This document shows positions 10,985 to 22,355 of a stretch of 64,000 nt of DNA, in pieces; the first letter of the stretch is position 1, and each line of letters begins with the position of its first letter. The notes below the pieces were generated by a model. The model worked only from the letters and a program-made list of their open reading frames with translations, ran no database searches and was not told the origin of the DNA. Source of the DNA: Watersipora subatra (Eukaryota; Bryozoa; Gymnolaemata; Cheilostomatida; Watersiporidae); the NCBI RefSeq assembly GCF_963576615.1, contig NC_088710.1, positions 24,671,114 to 24,735,113 on the forward strand. The letters run 5' to 3'. Made by a program: the position numbers and the translations under genes.

Positions 10985-13050
10985 GAAGATAAAATCAGAA
11001 GGTATGGCAGACCATGACCAGCAAAGAATTGAAAAGAGGCACGAAAATCACACAGAAATTATGATCATGCTGAGTTGGAGGATGAAAAGCTACATGCCGT
11101 TGAGACGTTAGAGCGAAGGGTGGAAGAAAGACATGAAGAGGCTTGCCGGTATGTGGATGAGACGTACAGAATGCTTGCAGACAGTGTAAAAAGGCCAGTT
11201 GGATGAGCGGACCAGAGGATTAGAAGATATGTTACAGTCTTCGGCAGCGAAAATTGAGAATATAGACAGAAGGGAACCAGCTTTAATAAGCTCCCCTCTC
11301 CGTAAGATCTGAGACAATCACAAAAAAAGGAAGCCGGCTATAACAACCTCTCTCCTCCTAGGTTTAGGGATAATTGGGAAGACAGGAATGAGTCAGCCAA
11401 CACAAGCTCTCCTCTTCGTAGGATCCAGGAAAGTAGGGATAAGTACAAAACTTAATACTATGCATACTAGTTATAGAAAATACTAACTGAGTGTTGGCTT
11501 GTCCTTCACCGGCAAATCGGTAGATGAACATTTTTTAGCGTTTTTTGATAAAGTTGAACCGTGTTGCGTATTGAATGATGTCTGTGAAACTGAATACATC
11601 GTCAATTTGCCAGCTTAACTAAAAGATTTGCCGAAAAATTGTAAAAAAAAGGGATTTGTTTTGGTCATGGTACTTGAAAAAGTTTATTGAAAAGTAGGTT
11701 AAATGCTTCACGAGGTACCAAGCAAGTGGCTAAAGAAAATCCCTCAATTAAACAGGGTGAGAATGAAACTGTGAATTAGTAATACAAACAATTTAGAATA
11801 GTTGTGAGCTAGGGTGAAAATTGGAACAAAGCTTATTTGTGCTAGTTCACTTGAGAAAAAGCTTAAAACTAAGGATTTGTGAAAGCATACTAACTTCCAA
11901 CGGAAAATCTTTTCTTGAGCTTTTTCAAGCCACGAATAGAGTAGAAACCAAGCTCACAAATAACAATCTTGAAGTTGATATTGCTGTCAACTACAATTCA
12001 AGTGCTGGTAATACAGAGGTTCGATCAAATTCCTTCCTGATAACAACTGCTTTGGGAAATGTAGGGAAACAGAGAGACAATGTTTTTAATGGTGAGGTAA
12101 AACCATTTTTCCCTTTAATACCTTTTTTAAAAAACCAAATACAAAAAATAAATACAATGCAAAAATAAGCTTTTGCAAGGAAAAATATTTGAGAGTGAAA
12201 ACCCACAAACAGTGGTTCTCCAGTCCAATAGCTTCTCACCTCAATCAAGGGAGCCACCAAAGCAACAGCAACCAATTTTTGGATACTTATGGGTGCTACC
12301 TCAATGGTGGTTTGGACAAATGTCTGCGGAACTTCAAGCAACTAACTCAGTTTCTTCTTTTGCCTCCAGCAGTAATCAGGATAAAGTTTTTGCTGAAAAT
12401 AATGCGGAACCCATCGATAAGTGTACCATTTTTCATCTTCCGCAAATGCAGTAATTGAAAACAGTAAAAATGAGATAGAATTTCAGTCCGAAATTACATG
12501 TTTTGCGGATGCTGAAGAAGCTATAATTGAATTACTAGAATTTGACAGCCTTGGTGCTGCGGAGACAGTCGCTGCTGAAGTGGCTCTAAGCAAGGCATTC
12601 AGCCTTGACATGGTTGTTGCTAAAAAGCTACTAACTCTGAAGCTACTCTAAGCAACTCACATGAGGCAGCCAAGCCACTTCCTGTTGATACACATTTGGA
12701 AAGCAATATACAGCCTGAGGAGACAGCAAAATTTAATGTTTTTCAGAGTAACACAGCTGACAACCATGAGCATGTTGTAATAGATGAGTATGTCGCTATG
12801 CCAGTTAGCACCTGAGAAACCCTTATGCCCTAGGCAAGGGGATTCCCCAATTAACCAATCATCAGATATCATTCATGCATACCAAACTAATAGAAAAGTC
12901 TTTAGTAAAAAGCTCTCACTAGTTCATTTAATTGGCGTGTTGCAGTCATAGCATATGTAAGTGGACAAGCACCAATGGTCTGCAAAACAGGCCATTCCAT
13001 TGCCAGGTTTCCGTTTCTGTCATTGCCGCCAAGTACACTACCTGAAACAA
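10985..13050 (+). pseudogene. Decayed gypsy-like gag region (R copy)
   Basis: Downstream of the LTR, an ATG near 11,004 opens a heavily broken frame. Fragments resemble a retroelement Gag: an acidic/basic helical start, a repeated serine-proline phrase (SSPLRKI, TTSLL, recurring about every 60 bases near 11,285-11,430), then FTGKSVDEHFLAFFDKVEPC, which looks like the start of a capsid-type domain. The middle (11,821-12,168) and end (12,421-12,651, ADAEEAIIELLEFDSLGAA) keep open frames. Stops and frameshifts differ between this copy and 48,255-50,330. Homology to R' ends near 13,050, and the protease-to-3' LTR part is missing. I infer gag from position and composition, not from a strict motif. 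Confidence 0.55.
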
Positions 13051-13880
13051 TGGTCCCTTAGACTTTCCTTGACACAAGTTGGTCTTAAACCCACAAGATG
13101 GTCTTTCACAATCCGGGGACTGTCAGTGTACTAGTGGAAAAAATCTCAGAACAAATTTAATAATCATTAAATAATCTCACATGGCATTAAAGCAGGTGCG
13201 TTTTATAAAAGTTATGTCAGTGACCAAATGTAAATGACTAAATGACTAACTTGAGTGTATTTATACAAATATCAACACTTTTGTTTATTGGTCTGTCATG
13301 TTTGTGTCCATTTATAGCTATGAAAGTTTAGAAACAAAAAACCACCTTACACTGGCATTGAACTCTGAACTGCCAGTTTTATAGACAGTTGTGCTATTCA
13401 TTAAAGTACATGTTTACTTGACATTACCATGGAATAATTGCGCACATACTTATACAACTGCCAGTATTTAATGCTGATTGGTTGCAATATTATGTTTGCA
13501 TGAGGGATTAGGAGACCATTTTTACCCAGGTTTCAGAGAGGTACACATGGCTCATATTATAGCAAAGATTTAAACAAGCTCAAGTTAATCAATATCATTG
13601 GATAAATAATCTTAGCCAATTAAATCTAAAATTTTTATGCAATAACTTTTTACCACCGGTGCAGTTTGGGGATTCAACTAGTTATACTCACAAACCAAAT
13701 CAATAATGTTCAAGTCGATCGAAAAAAGCCTTCTATTATTTCTTTACTTTACAACCATGTCAGCGGAACAGTAGCCATCCAATGCAAAGACTGGTAAAAG
13801 TACTTTAACATCAGGCTGATTGGTTGGAGTTCTGTTTTCGCTGATAGAGATGGATTTGGGATGACCTCTCGTCTGTTCAC
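13051..13880. repeat. Block R shared segment (matches 55,383-56,170)
   Basis: Resumes homology with R' at 'gttggtcttaaa.cca' near 13,078 and 55,386. Non-coding. Confidence 0.65.
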
Positions 13881-14095
13881 CAAACCAACTCAAACTCCGA
13901 CAATACAAAATGTGCCAATATTTTTGTAACTGAAATACGACATCAATATGCATTCCATTTTCATCTCTTATGATCATAAACGCAAAAGAGAGTCACACCA
14001 TTGCCACATTTCATGTACATGTATGTGTAATTATTATAATAGTTAGTATTCACTTATTAGTATTGATTTTAAATTGTTGTGGTGTAAACACAGCT
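13880..14095. mobile_element. PIF/Harbinger-related fragment (R copy)
   Basis: About 210 bases resemble the left subterminal region of the complete Harbinger (39,405-39,600): 'ccaactcaaactccgacaat' then 'acaaaatg', 'aaatac.acatc', 'attccatttt' and 'cataaac', in the same order and spacing. It ends near 'tggtgtaaacacagctta', which is close to the element's inverted-repeat sequence. It contains no transposase and is probably the remains of a non-autonomous relative. The copy in R' at 56,165-56,395 shows insertion before the duplication. Confidence 0.55.
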
Positions 14096-16443
14096 TATGC
14101 TACTGCTAAATGATCATCAAAAAACAGCATATATCACCACTGTATTTCTGGTGCTGTTGCAACATATGATTTGTAAAATTCATGTTGCGCTTCATCAGTG
14201 CCGTTCATCAAAAGCAGACAAATATAGTATAAAAACTTGCCAGAGTCTAGGCTTTTATAAAATATTGAGTTTGTTTTTAATATCAGCCTTCAATTTTGTC
14301 CTAACAATGTAAACTAATTAGAACTGTTTTAACTACCCCACATTGTACATGTACTTTACATAGATCAATTGGTCCTAATATTTGGTTATTTCTGAAATCT
14401 TTTTTGACTTGCTGTAATATGCAATTTCAAAAAAATTAATGGTATTTTTTAACAGTCTAGCTGTTAGGCCTTCCATTATATTAACTAATACCCGAGCAGT
14501 CTATTGTGGCTTAAGAGATTGTTAGATGGGTCAATGAAGCACTGAAAACCAGTATCTCCACCAGTTTCAAATATCTAAAGGTGTTTGATTAGTGCAGTTG
14601 TTTAGCAAGTGTCAGACTATTTTACAACAACTTGTGAGTTCAAAACCTAGCTTGACGCAGTTTTTTTGCAACTTAAAATAAATGGGCAGACATGGCTTTT
14701 GTTAGACTAAAGATTGTCTAAGGCATACAGAGTGCTGGTAAAAAGACAGTTTAATTTTCAAGTGCCAGGTAGGTACCAAACTAGAAATTATACATTCCCA
14801 GAACATTCCAAGGATGCTTCAAAAAATGCCAGAAACGTTTCATTGCAGGGCTGTCACAAGATTATGTGTAGACACCCTTTGAACGTTACTCAACTTTTCA
14901 GCAACGCTGTGAAAAATACGTTGCTCGAAATGTAGACATATTTATACGTTTAGATAAAGCTTTACAGAATGTTCCTTTAACAAATCTTCTACAATCTTAC
15001 TATAATGTACCACACTTAAACTTACCAGAACATGTCTTCCTCAAGCTCTACAAAATTTTGCCAGTGTCGCACATTCGATACAATCCAATGTTTCTATAAT
15101 ACACCATGCATAGCTTTCGTACAACATTTTTTCTCAAAGTTGAAGGCCATTCCGCAAACATTGCACCATAAATATACAAAGATTATTACTAAAATGTCCT
15201 TAAATTTGATTTGTCGGTTTGATTCCGTATGTCGATAGATACAGTATGGTTGCAATACTGCATATTTTGACATTTTGGTCCCAATAGTAACTTGGTATAA
15301 GAAAACAAATATAAAGAACTCAATAAAAATATAACTACATGTAGGAGAGTACAAAACTCTATATATAAAAAATATATAAAAATATCATCAAAATATGCCA
15401 AAACAAAAACTTTTAGACTAGAAAAAAAGTATATATCAATGATTCACAGATACGAAAAAACACAACTTTGATAATAGTTGTAAATATTTTTACAGTGTAC
15501 CCAACGCTTTAACACATTAGAATGGAGTTAATCCAGTCCATCTTTTGATTGTGGTGGCAAAGGGTGTTTTTTCATCCAACAAATCAAATAGCAGTGCAAG
15601 GATTTTAGGTCTGAAATGCGAAGATGCATTCATAATAAAAAATGAGAACTGCTAAAGAGCACTGAATACAACATTAAACTTGAGGTTGATGTACCACATT
15701 ACAGCATATCTTGATAGATACATGAAACAGTTCCTGCAATACTTTTCTTTTCTTATCACTATTTGTGGTCACTCCCTTACTATGGTAATATGCACCACTT
15801 ATTAAAGCATTCTAGAATCACAATTCTTCAGAATAGGCAGAGCCAAATGCAAGAGTTCACAACTACAATGCTTTCAAAAAAATCATAATCATATAGTTGT
15901 TTATCCAAGTGCTACAGTACATAACGAATTTTCTTATATGGCTTCAAAATGGTTTTACCATATCATAAAATGCACAAGTATATCACATTTAGGGTTGTGT
16001 TAATAGAAGGTTCTGTCAAAGCGTTCCTTCTTTAGGTGTCTTAAATTTAATTAACATTAAAAAATGAGTTTTGTTGTAGAATATTAATGTGGTAAAGTAA
16101 GTATTAAATCCCATGGAGTCAAATATATCAACTGTGGATTTATTCATTAAAAATAACTACAAAATGTAAGCTAACAAGTCCGGTTTCGTTCTAAGTTATT
16201 TGTTTGGAGTAAACTTTTCTGATGAGGCAGTTTGCATTGGCAAACAGATATGCAAGTAAATGAAAAACACTACTAACACTATTGCAGATTGTTCCAAAGT
16301 TTTGAGAAATGCAAATTGTAGATAGGTAATGAAAAATGAATTTTAAACCGGAAAATTTTGTAACTTTCAGTTGGTCCAGAAGTATGGCAGCGGCCTGCTT
16401 TTGCGTTTTCTTCATATAATTTTGTTGGAACCAGTGAATCTGA
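14096..16443. repeat. Block R, right part (matches 56,400-58,744)
   Basis: Collinear with R' throughout, diverged by point changes and small indels. Landmarks are 'aggccttccattatattaac' near 14,469 and 'acccaacgctttaac' near 15,500. The open frames here (for example 14,714-14,935 and 15,094-15,354) are broken or changed in R', so I call no gene. Confidence 0.7.
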
Positions 16444-16648
16444 TGTTATAATAATAAATAGTAAGTCAATCTTAACTCTTGAATGGTTATACAAAAAACT
16501 AAAGAAAACAAATTGAAATCAGGTTGCAGCATGAAAGTGAAGGTGAAAAGTTGTAGCCTCCTAAACATTGTCAAATTTTAAAGTCACACCTATTTTAAAT
16601 CATAGTGAAATAACCCATAAAATTTATGGATTATTTTACTATGATAGA
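16444..16648. other. 205-bp tract identical to 58,745-58,949
   Basis: Read base by base, this tract is identical in R and R', while sequence on both sides shows changes every 10-20 bases. It includes a near-palindrome at 16,600-16,644 (arms 'tcatagtgaaataa' and 'ttattttactatga'). No open frame spans it. Confidence 0.85.
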
Positions 16649-16932
16649 TTTACATTTGTAATCAAACCAGTACTACTGTCAATCTAACATACTTATTACA
16701 ATATCGAAACAATGTAAGAGCAAGCTTTTTGGAGTTGCTTCCTTAGTGATGTACATGTGAGCATGAATCTTGAATATTCCAAGTTTGCTCTGCTTGAAAT
16801 TTTGATAGTAGCTAAAATTGGTTTCAACCTGCTAAAATTATTTACATTTTGCACTACAGCATTTCTAAATCTGAAACTATTATTCCCAACTTCCCATTAC
16901 AAAAATCACAGTTAAATGAAGAGCAGCTATAG
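16649..16932. repeat. End of block R (matches 58,950-59,247)
   Basis: Collinear, diverged, non-coding. The next base begins unit 2, the copy of base 1. Confidence 0.7.
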
Positions 16933-18900
16933 ATCTACCGCAAATTCTAGCGTACAGGTCGACACGGTGTATAAGCTGACGTTTAAAGTTTTGTTTACAA
17001 ATCCTTGTTTTGACACGTACTTGTCACAAACCTTTTTCTGGCTCAAACTGTTTAGTTGCTAATACATGTACAGTTTATTCAGGATCATATGTGGCAAAGA
17101 GTGGCTGAAGAAATGCATTCAAAAAAGCCATAGGCAAGAACGAATGTTTTTGAAGCCTTTTTGCAATACTCCAACTAGCAAAATAATGAGAGAAGGAAGT
17201 TTTAGTCAAAATTACTGAGCACGAAAAACTGCACTTCTCCAACGTTTTATTCCCTCTCAGTAAAAGAAAAAGCTGCTACAGCTGGTAATACCTATTTAAC
17301 AGAATGACATTGCTGTAAGATAAATTTCTATCAGAAATCATGTATAGCGTACAAGAAAACAGATAGATAAATTATAGTATGAGTATCAAATAGATTACTG
17401 AGATGTGGGTTAGTAGGCAACTAATACAAAAACAAGCATTAAATTAAAAAATATATCATATTTCAAGAGAATTTTAGGGATTACCATTTGAATGGTGAGT
17501 AATGGGATGTTTAGTTTGCTAAATCTCATGTTGAGTATGATCACTAGTATTTTACTATTCCATAAATAAATTCCTATATGACATATCATGTAATTTTTAT
17601 TTGCAGCGGTTAAGATTCAGCAGCTTTGAGGAAAGGCAAAGACCTGCATTTGACAAACACCGTTATACTAAAGGTTTGCTAATGCATAGCCTGATTTAGA
17701 CGTCATTTTACCCCGTGTTAAGGCATTTGATAATATCGTAGTGACTTGTCAAAAATCCAAAGTCTAATTGAATGTTGTTTTTCCCCTGAAACACTGGGGT
17801 ACAGCGATTGAACAAAAGCCTTATGTGACCCTTTGAGTACTACATTACTTATAACGCTTTCCTGCTTTCAGAAAAAAAACATTTTTAGAACGAATTATAT
17901 CTATTCCATAACTCGTATATGCTTTTCAATATAATTCCCAATGTCAAACCACATTAAAGAACAGTAAATCACAACATTTTCCAACCCTAAAGAAAATTGA
18001 ATGAGTAACAACGCGTTTAAAAGTCAATTTTACTAACAACAAAAGTCCCAATTTGTAAAAATGCAAAAAACTATAATCACGTGCAACAACAATAGCCCAA
18101 AACTGTCAAAATAAGATTTTAATATATTATAAATTTTTATCACCAGTATTTATATAAGTGAATCATGGTTAAAATGTTAAACTTTGTATAATGAATTTTG
18201 TATAAACTTAAGAAGAAGTAAAACAAGAAAACAAACTTTTCTTGCGGTTCCTTCCTGTCCAATATTATTACTTACAATGAATATTTTCAGAAATTTCAAA
18301 GAACTACTGTCAGGATTTTCACCTTTCCAGAACATCAAACTTCATAAATTATCAAAATTATAACCAAATTTTGTGTGCCTATGAACAGAACCATTTGCTC
18401 GTGGCAACCCCAAACAGACGCTTCGTTTATTATGACAATCAAGACTGTTAACTCACTCTGTAAAGATTTAATAGACCTAAACTGACCAAATATTGTCCAA
18501 CTAAAGTATGAAATGCCTAAGTGAGTCTTACATATTGCCAAATTACTGTTTGAGATTTTGTGAAGATTTTATTTTATTTGTATTTATTGAGCAATCTTTA
18601 GGCCTACTGTGGTAAACATCGATTATATATTGCAACATGTTTTCCACAAATCACCGTAGAAAATAAACTGAATAACAGTAGTTATACCTATAAAATATTT
18701 GAAAAAAATTGGTTGGTGGTCTAACTAATATAATGATATTAGAGTTAAAGCCATACAGTGTGTAAAAAGCAAGTTTAGGGATTTATATGAGTATTGTTTA
18801 TACCAAAAGTGACAAGGTACAAGCACTGTGAAAATAGCTAAGGTAAAATAACAAGGCCAAAGTTTTTGCAACCAACATACTCTTTTCTAATACGTTGGTC
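16933..18900. repeat. Start of tandem unit 2 (copy of 1-1,880)
   Basis: Aligned with bases 1-1,880 and, for its first 100 bases, with 59,248-59,346. Non-coding. The main structural difference from unit 1 is an extra segment at about 17,660-17,955. Confidence 0.8.
17660..17955. other. About 295-bp segment present only in unit 2
   Basis: Unit 1 reads 'catttgacaaatagtaagtcacaac' straight through at about 890-918. Unit 2 has roughly 295 extra bases between 'catttgacaaa' and 'agtaaatcacaac'. I see no inverted repeats, poly-A tail or coding frame, so it may be a SINE- or MITE-sized insertion or a deletion in unit 1. Confidence 0.5.
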
Positions 18901-19270
18901 AGACAGTTTTGTTGTGATTGTTTGCACTCTCGGCTTGCCGAGTTACCATGTCAATGGCGTCTCACTCGCGAGTTTGCTTCTGGTTTAAAGGCTGACTGCC
19001 ACTTTTTTGTTTTGCCAGCATCTTGCTCTGCGTCTCTTAGTCATTTGGGGTTTCTTACTTACTACCACTATCACCATCTGAGCATTAACTTCATTCAGTG
19101 GACAAACACTCAAAGTAGCAAGAAAAGTAGCACTCATGCTTGAACAAAGGCACTCTTTTACCATAAATGATTTTGTAGTTCTTGAGCAAGGAGAGACAAC
19201 CCTTTTAGACCTCCTTAGTTGTATCACTATAAAATTTGCAAAAGCGGCATGTGTGGTAGCCAATAATTAT
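18901..19270. other. Transition from unit flank to decayed gypsy
   Basis: The first half still aligns loosely with unit 1 (about 1,880-2,050). The rest has no partner and may be the pre-RT part of the following element, but no protease motif is readable. Confidence 0.4.
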
Positions 19271-21700
19271 GTTAGGCAAATTACCTGAAATGCTTACCTT
19301 GACACTCAAGGAGGGTGGCAAACCATTAGGTCAGAGCTTTAGAAGGGTTTGGGTTGAGAGATTCATTGAAAAGCACGCTTGATTTAATGGAATCTAAAGG
19401 TACAATAAACAAGGTTAAATTGCCCACTCATTGTGTTTATACCACTGGGCATGTGTTGCAGCCAATTGGATCACTATGCAATTGTCTTGACCCCACCAAT
19501 CTAAACAGGTGTATCAGACAAGAACACTTTGCTTTGCCAACCGCTACTGAGATATTTGCTAAATTATCGCAGTAACAGGTTTTTTCCCCACCAGATGCAA
19601 CTCAGGACTTTTGCAACTCAAACTTAACTAAGAGAACAGTTTTGAACAACACTTGCAACTCCGTTTGGAAGCCACAGATTTCTTAGGCTACTATTTGGAA
19701 TAAGTTCAGCTTTGGAAGTTTTTCATACAGTAGAACTGTCAGTAAAATATTTTCTGATATTGATTGGGTAGAAACGTTTGTAGATGATTTACTATTTGAT
19801 GCTGCTACAAAAACGTAGCATTATGCTATACTTCCGAATGTGTTGACAAAATTTTGAGAATTCAGTCTCAAACTCAATCTAACAAAATGTAGATTTGAAA
19901 AGCCAGAACTCAAATACTGAAGCACATAAAAGGACAAAAGGTTATACAGCCTGACCCAGCAAAAATGAAAGCTATATTTGACATACCCACTCCGAAGTGC
20001 CCAGTTGACTTGTGTAAGTTGCTAGGCATGGTTACATATTTGAGCAAGCTTTGTTCCAATTTGGCTGTGGTTACAGCTCCCCTTAGAAATCTTACATCAA
20101 ATATGTTCGGTGGTCTTGGAAAACTGAACAAGGAAAGTGACTTGAACAGTTAAAGTCCCTACTTAGTAGTGGCCAGTTACTGAGAATGTGTGAGCCTGCT
20201 CAACTAATCACACCAAGTGGTAATAGCTCATACAATGGTATAGGAGAAAATATTGTGACAAATGGTCATCCAGCTAAACAATACGGGTTAACAAAGTTTT
20301 ATAAAAACGTTTATAGTCTGAAAATAATGGTGGAAACTAATCATTTACTATTGCTTGGCATCAAGAATAAAAGGTTGAGTGACCTCACACCTAGGTTACA
20401 AAGAATAAGATTTTGAACTCAACTGTAAGATTATGGTCTGATTCACAAAACTTTCACAATGATGTTTATTGTTAATACTTTGTTTAGGGCCAACCTCAAT
20501 GACCACTGTCCAGACAGTCTAAACATAGTCACTAGGAATTATGAGCAAATTCATGCTATAACCACTAGAATTTTGTCTAACCTAACAGACTGTGAACACT
20601 TTATCAAAGCCACCATAGACCCACTTTAGTGCTTTAGACATACTCAAATCAGACATACATAATGGTTGGCCAAAAATAGGCGCTCATGTTTAGAACCCGT
20701 AGAACCATTTTTGACCATGAGACAAGACATGACTGTGTAGAATAATAATGTGCTAAAAGGCAGTTAGTTAATGGTACAATATCTCTCAGGCAAACTATTA
20801 TCAATGCTATAGACAAAGGCCACCTCCGAACTTCTAAGTGCATTGAAGTGCTAAAAATTATGTTTACTGACCAGAATATGTTGGCTATATTACATATTTG
20901 CATGTAGTTTATGCTTGTAAGAATCAAAAAGAGAAGGCCAAAGCAAACAATAAGGTTGCTTTTGAACCATTTGACATTCTTTACCACCCTGTGTGGACAG
21001 TCAGCATCAACATTTTCAGCCAGAAAGCCATTTAATATTTGGTCACTTTAGATAAATAGATATTGAATATGGCCCACTTGTCATAACCATAAAAGTTATA
21101 CATCCAAGCAGATAATTGAATTGCTTAAACAACAGTTCTTGGACTTTGGCAAACCTGAAACTTAGGTATCAGACAATGCATCATACTTTACCTCACTTGA
21201 ACTTAAATCTTTATTGAAGCTTTTGCTGTCAATCATATAATTATTAGCTCACATTGTTCTATAGATCAAATAGAATGGCTGAGCGTATGATACAGCCAGT
21301 GAAGACAAATCTAACTAAGGCTCATCAGTCTCATCAAACACTTAATGATGTCATAAGCGTGTTTAGATCTACACCCTCAGGTAACGGCTTCCCAGCTCCT
21401 TCAATTTTACTACAAGGTAGAAACTTTAGATCAACACTACACATCATTCCTAAATAACTGAAATCACAGTATATCAACACAGAGAGGGCATAAGTTTATG
21501 GGTAAAAATGGGACTCAGGAAATGGGTGGAAGGAAAAGTTATAAAACATGCTGACACCCCATAAAGTTTTATAGTATGATTAGATGATGGCAGGGTTTCC
21601 AGGAGAAAGCATTCATTTCTTAAAACAAGATAATTGCTTCCGCAGCTGAGGGGTCTAGTTGCGCACAACCGAGTTATCTTTAAATGCATAGAAAACTTTC
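19270..21700 (+). pseudogene. Decayed Ty3/gypsy pol remnant
   Basis: Translated pieces in changing frames follow the order of a gypsy pol. At 19,272-19,575 come PEMLTLTLKEGGKP, LKSTLDLMESKGTI, then CLDPTNLNRCIRQEHFALPT, the classic opening of the RT domain. At 19,965-20,153 MKAIFDIPTPKC.VDLCKLLGMVTYLSKL.SNL matches the RT-RNase H connection. At 21,110-21,250 are pieces like FLDFGKPET and VSDNASYFTS, the second integrase aspartate region. At 21,254-21,457 MAERMIQPVKTNLTKA.QSHQT and FRSTPSGNG.PAPSILLQGR match the catalytic Glu region and beyond. The polymerase YxDD region survives as WVETFVDDLLFD at 19,768-19,803. Multiple stops and frameshifts make it non-functional. LTRs are not visible. It has no copy in unit 1, so it either post-dates the duplication or was lost there. 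Confidence 0.85.
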
Positions 21701-21839
21701 ATTTAGAACACCTAACGCTGAACTGTTGGCTGAGACAGTGCCCATTTCTGTGGTTTGAGACAATGTTGCGCTCCGTGTGGCTTCAGTAACGTCGCCAGGA
21801 ATAAAAGTTTCAAATCTAGCAGATCAATATGGTGGAACT

Positions 21840-22147
21840 ATTTATGATTAGTAATTGACCATAAAAATTGTACCTTTGGAAAAATTTCAGCCCTGCGGTC
21901 AATTTATATTTATAGCAGTTTAGATAATGTATACCATGCATGCCTTATCCTTTTAATTTTTAATCAATCTTGTGGCCAGTACCTTCTTGCTTGTATGTGT
22001 GCTTTATTGTTTTGTTTAAGTGTTTAAAAGAATGATATGTTATAAATTGATCACATGCCATAATCGATGTTAACTACATTTTACATGTGGTACCTTGTGG
22101 AAAACATTTTTGCAAAATATGACTACGGATTACCACAATAAAGGTTG

Positions 22148-22150
<3 letters not shown>
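21840..22150 (+). mobile_element. 3' end of a LINE-like element
   Basis: The last 65 bases (22,087-22,150: 'gtggtaccttgtgg' ... 'gattaccacaataaaggttg') match the tail of the LINE fragment at 40,393-40,456 inside the Harbinger. Both run directly into an (AT)n tract. 'gtggta' and 'taccac' at the two ends of the tail can pair into a stem. The upstream boundary is uncertain and no coding part is readable here. Confidence 0.6.

Positions 22151-22217
<67 letters not shown>
22151..22217. repeat. (AT)n microsatellite, 67 bp
   Basis: Uninterrupted AT dinucleotides directly after the LINE tail, likely the element's own microsatellite-type 3' end that later expanded. The copy at 40,456-40,470 is much shorter. 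Confidence 0.95.
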
Positions 22218-22219
<2 letters not shown>

Positions 22220-22260
22220 GTACATGTTTGTGGGACCAATACTGCAGCTAAAGACATCAT

Positions 22261-22355
22261 CCTGTCATTGTCTTGTATAGCTATAAACTATTATCCTGTC
22301 ATTATCCTGTATAGGTGTAGTCTATTATCCTGTCATTATCCTGTATAGCCGTTAC
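22261..22355. repeat. 34-bp tandem repeat, about 2.8 copies
   Basis: The unit starts 'cctgtcattatcctgtatag' and ends 'tctattat'. Three successive copies begin at 22,261, 22,295 and 22,329. Confidence 0.85.

Noticed and set aside
11991..12341. 116-codon minus-strand frame
   Set aside because: Antisense to the old gag remnant and not intact in the R' copy.
13744..13977. Minus-strand frame partly conserved at 56,087-56,284
   Set aside because: The similarity is explained by the shared Harbinger-related DNA. The corresponding reading in the intact Harbinger has several stops, so it is not a protein-coding constraint.
20649..20987. 112-codon minus-strand frame
   Set aside because: It lies antisense to the decayed gypsy pol and its translation has no family features; the plus-strand reading explains the sequence.
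22095..22348. Plus-strand frames rich in Ile-Tyr repeats
   Set aside because: They are translations of the (AT)n microsatellite.
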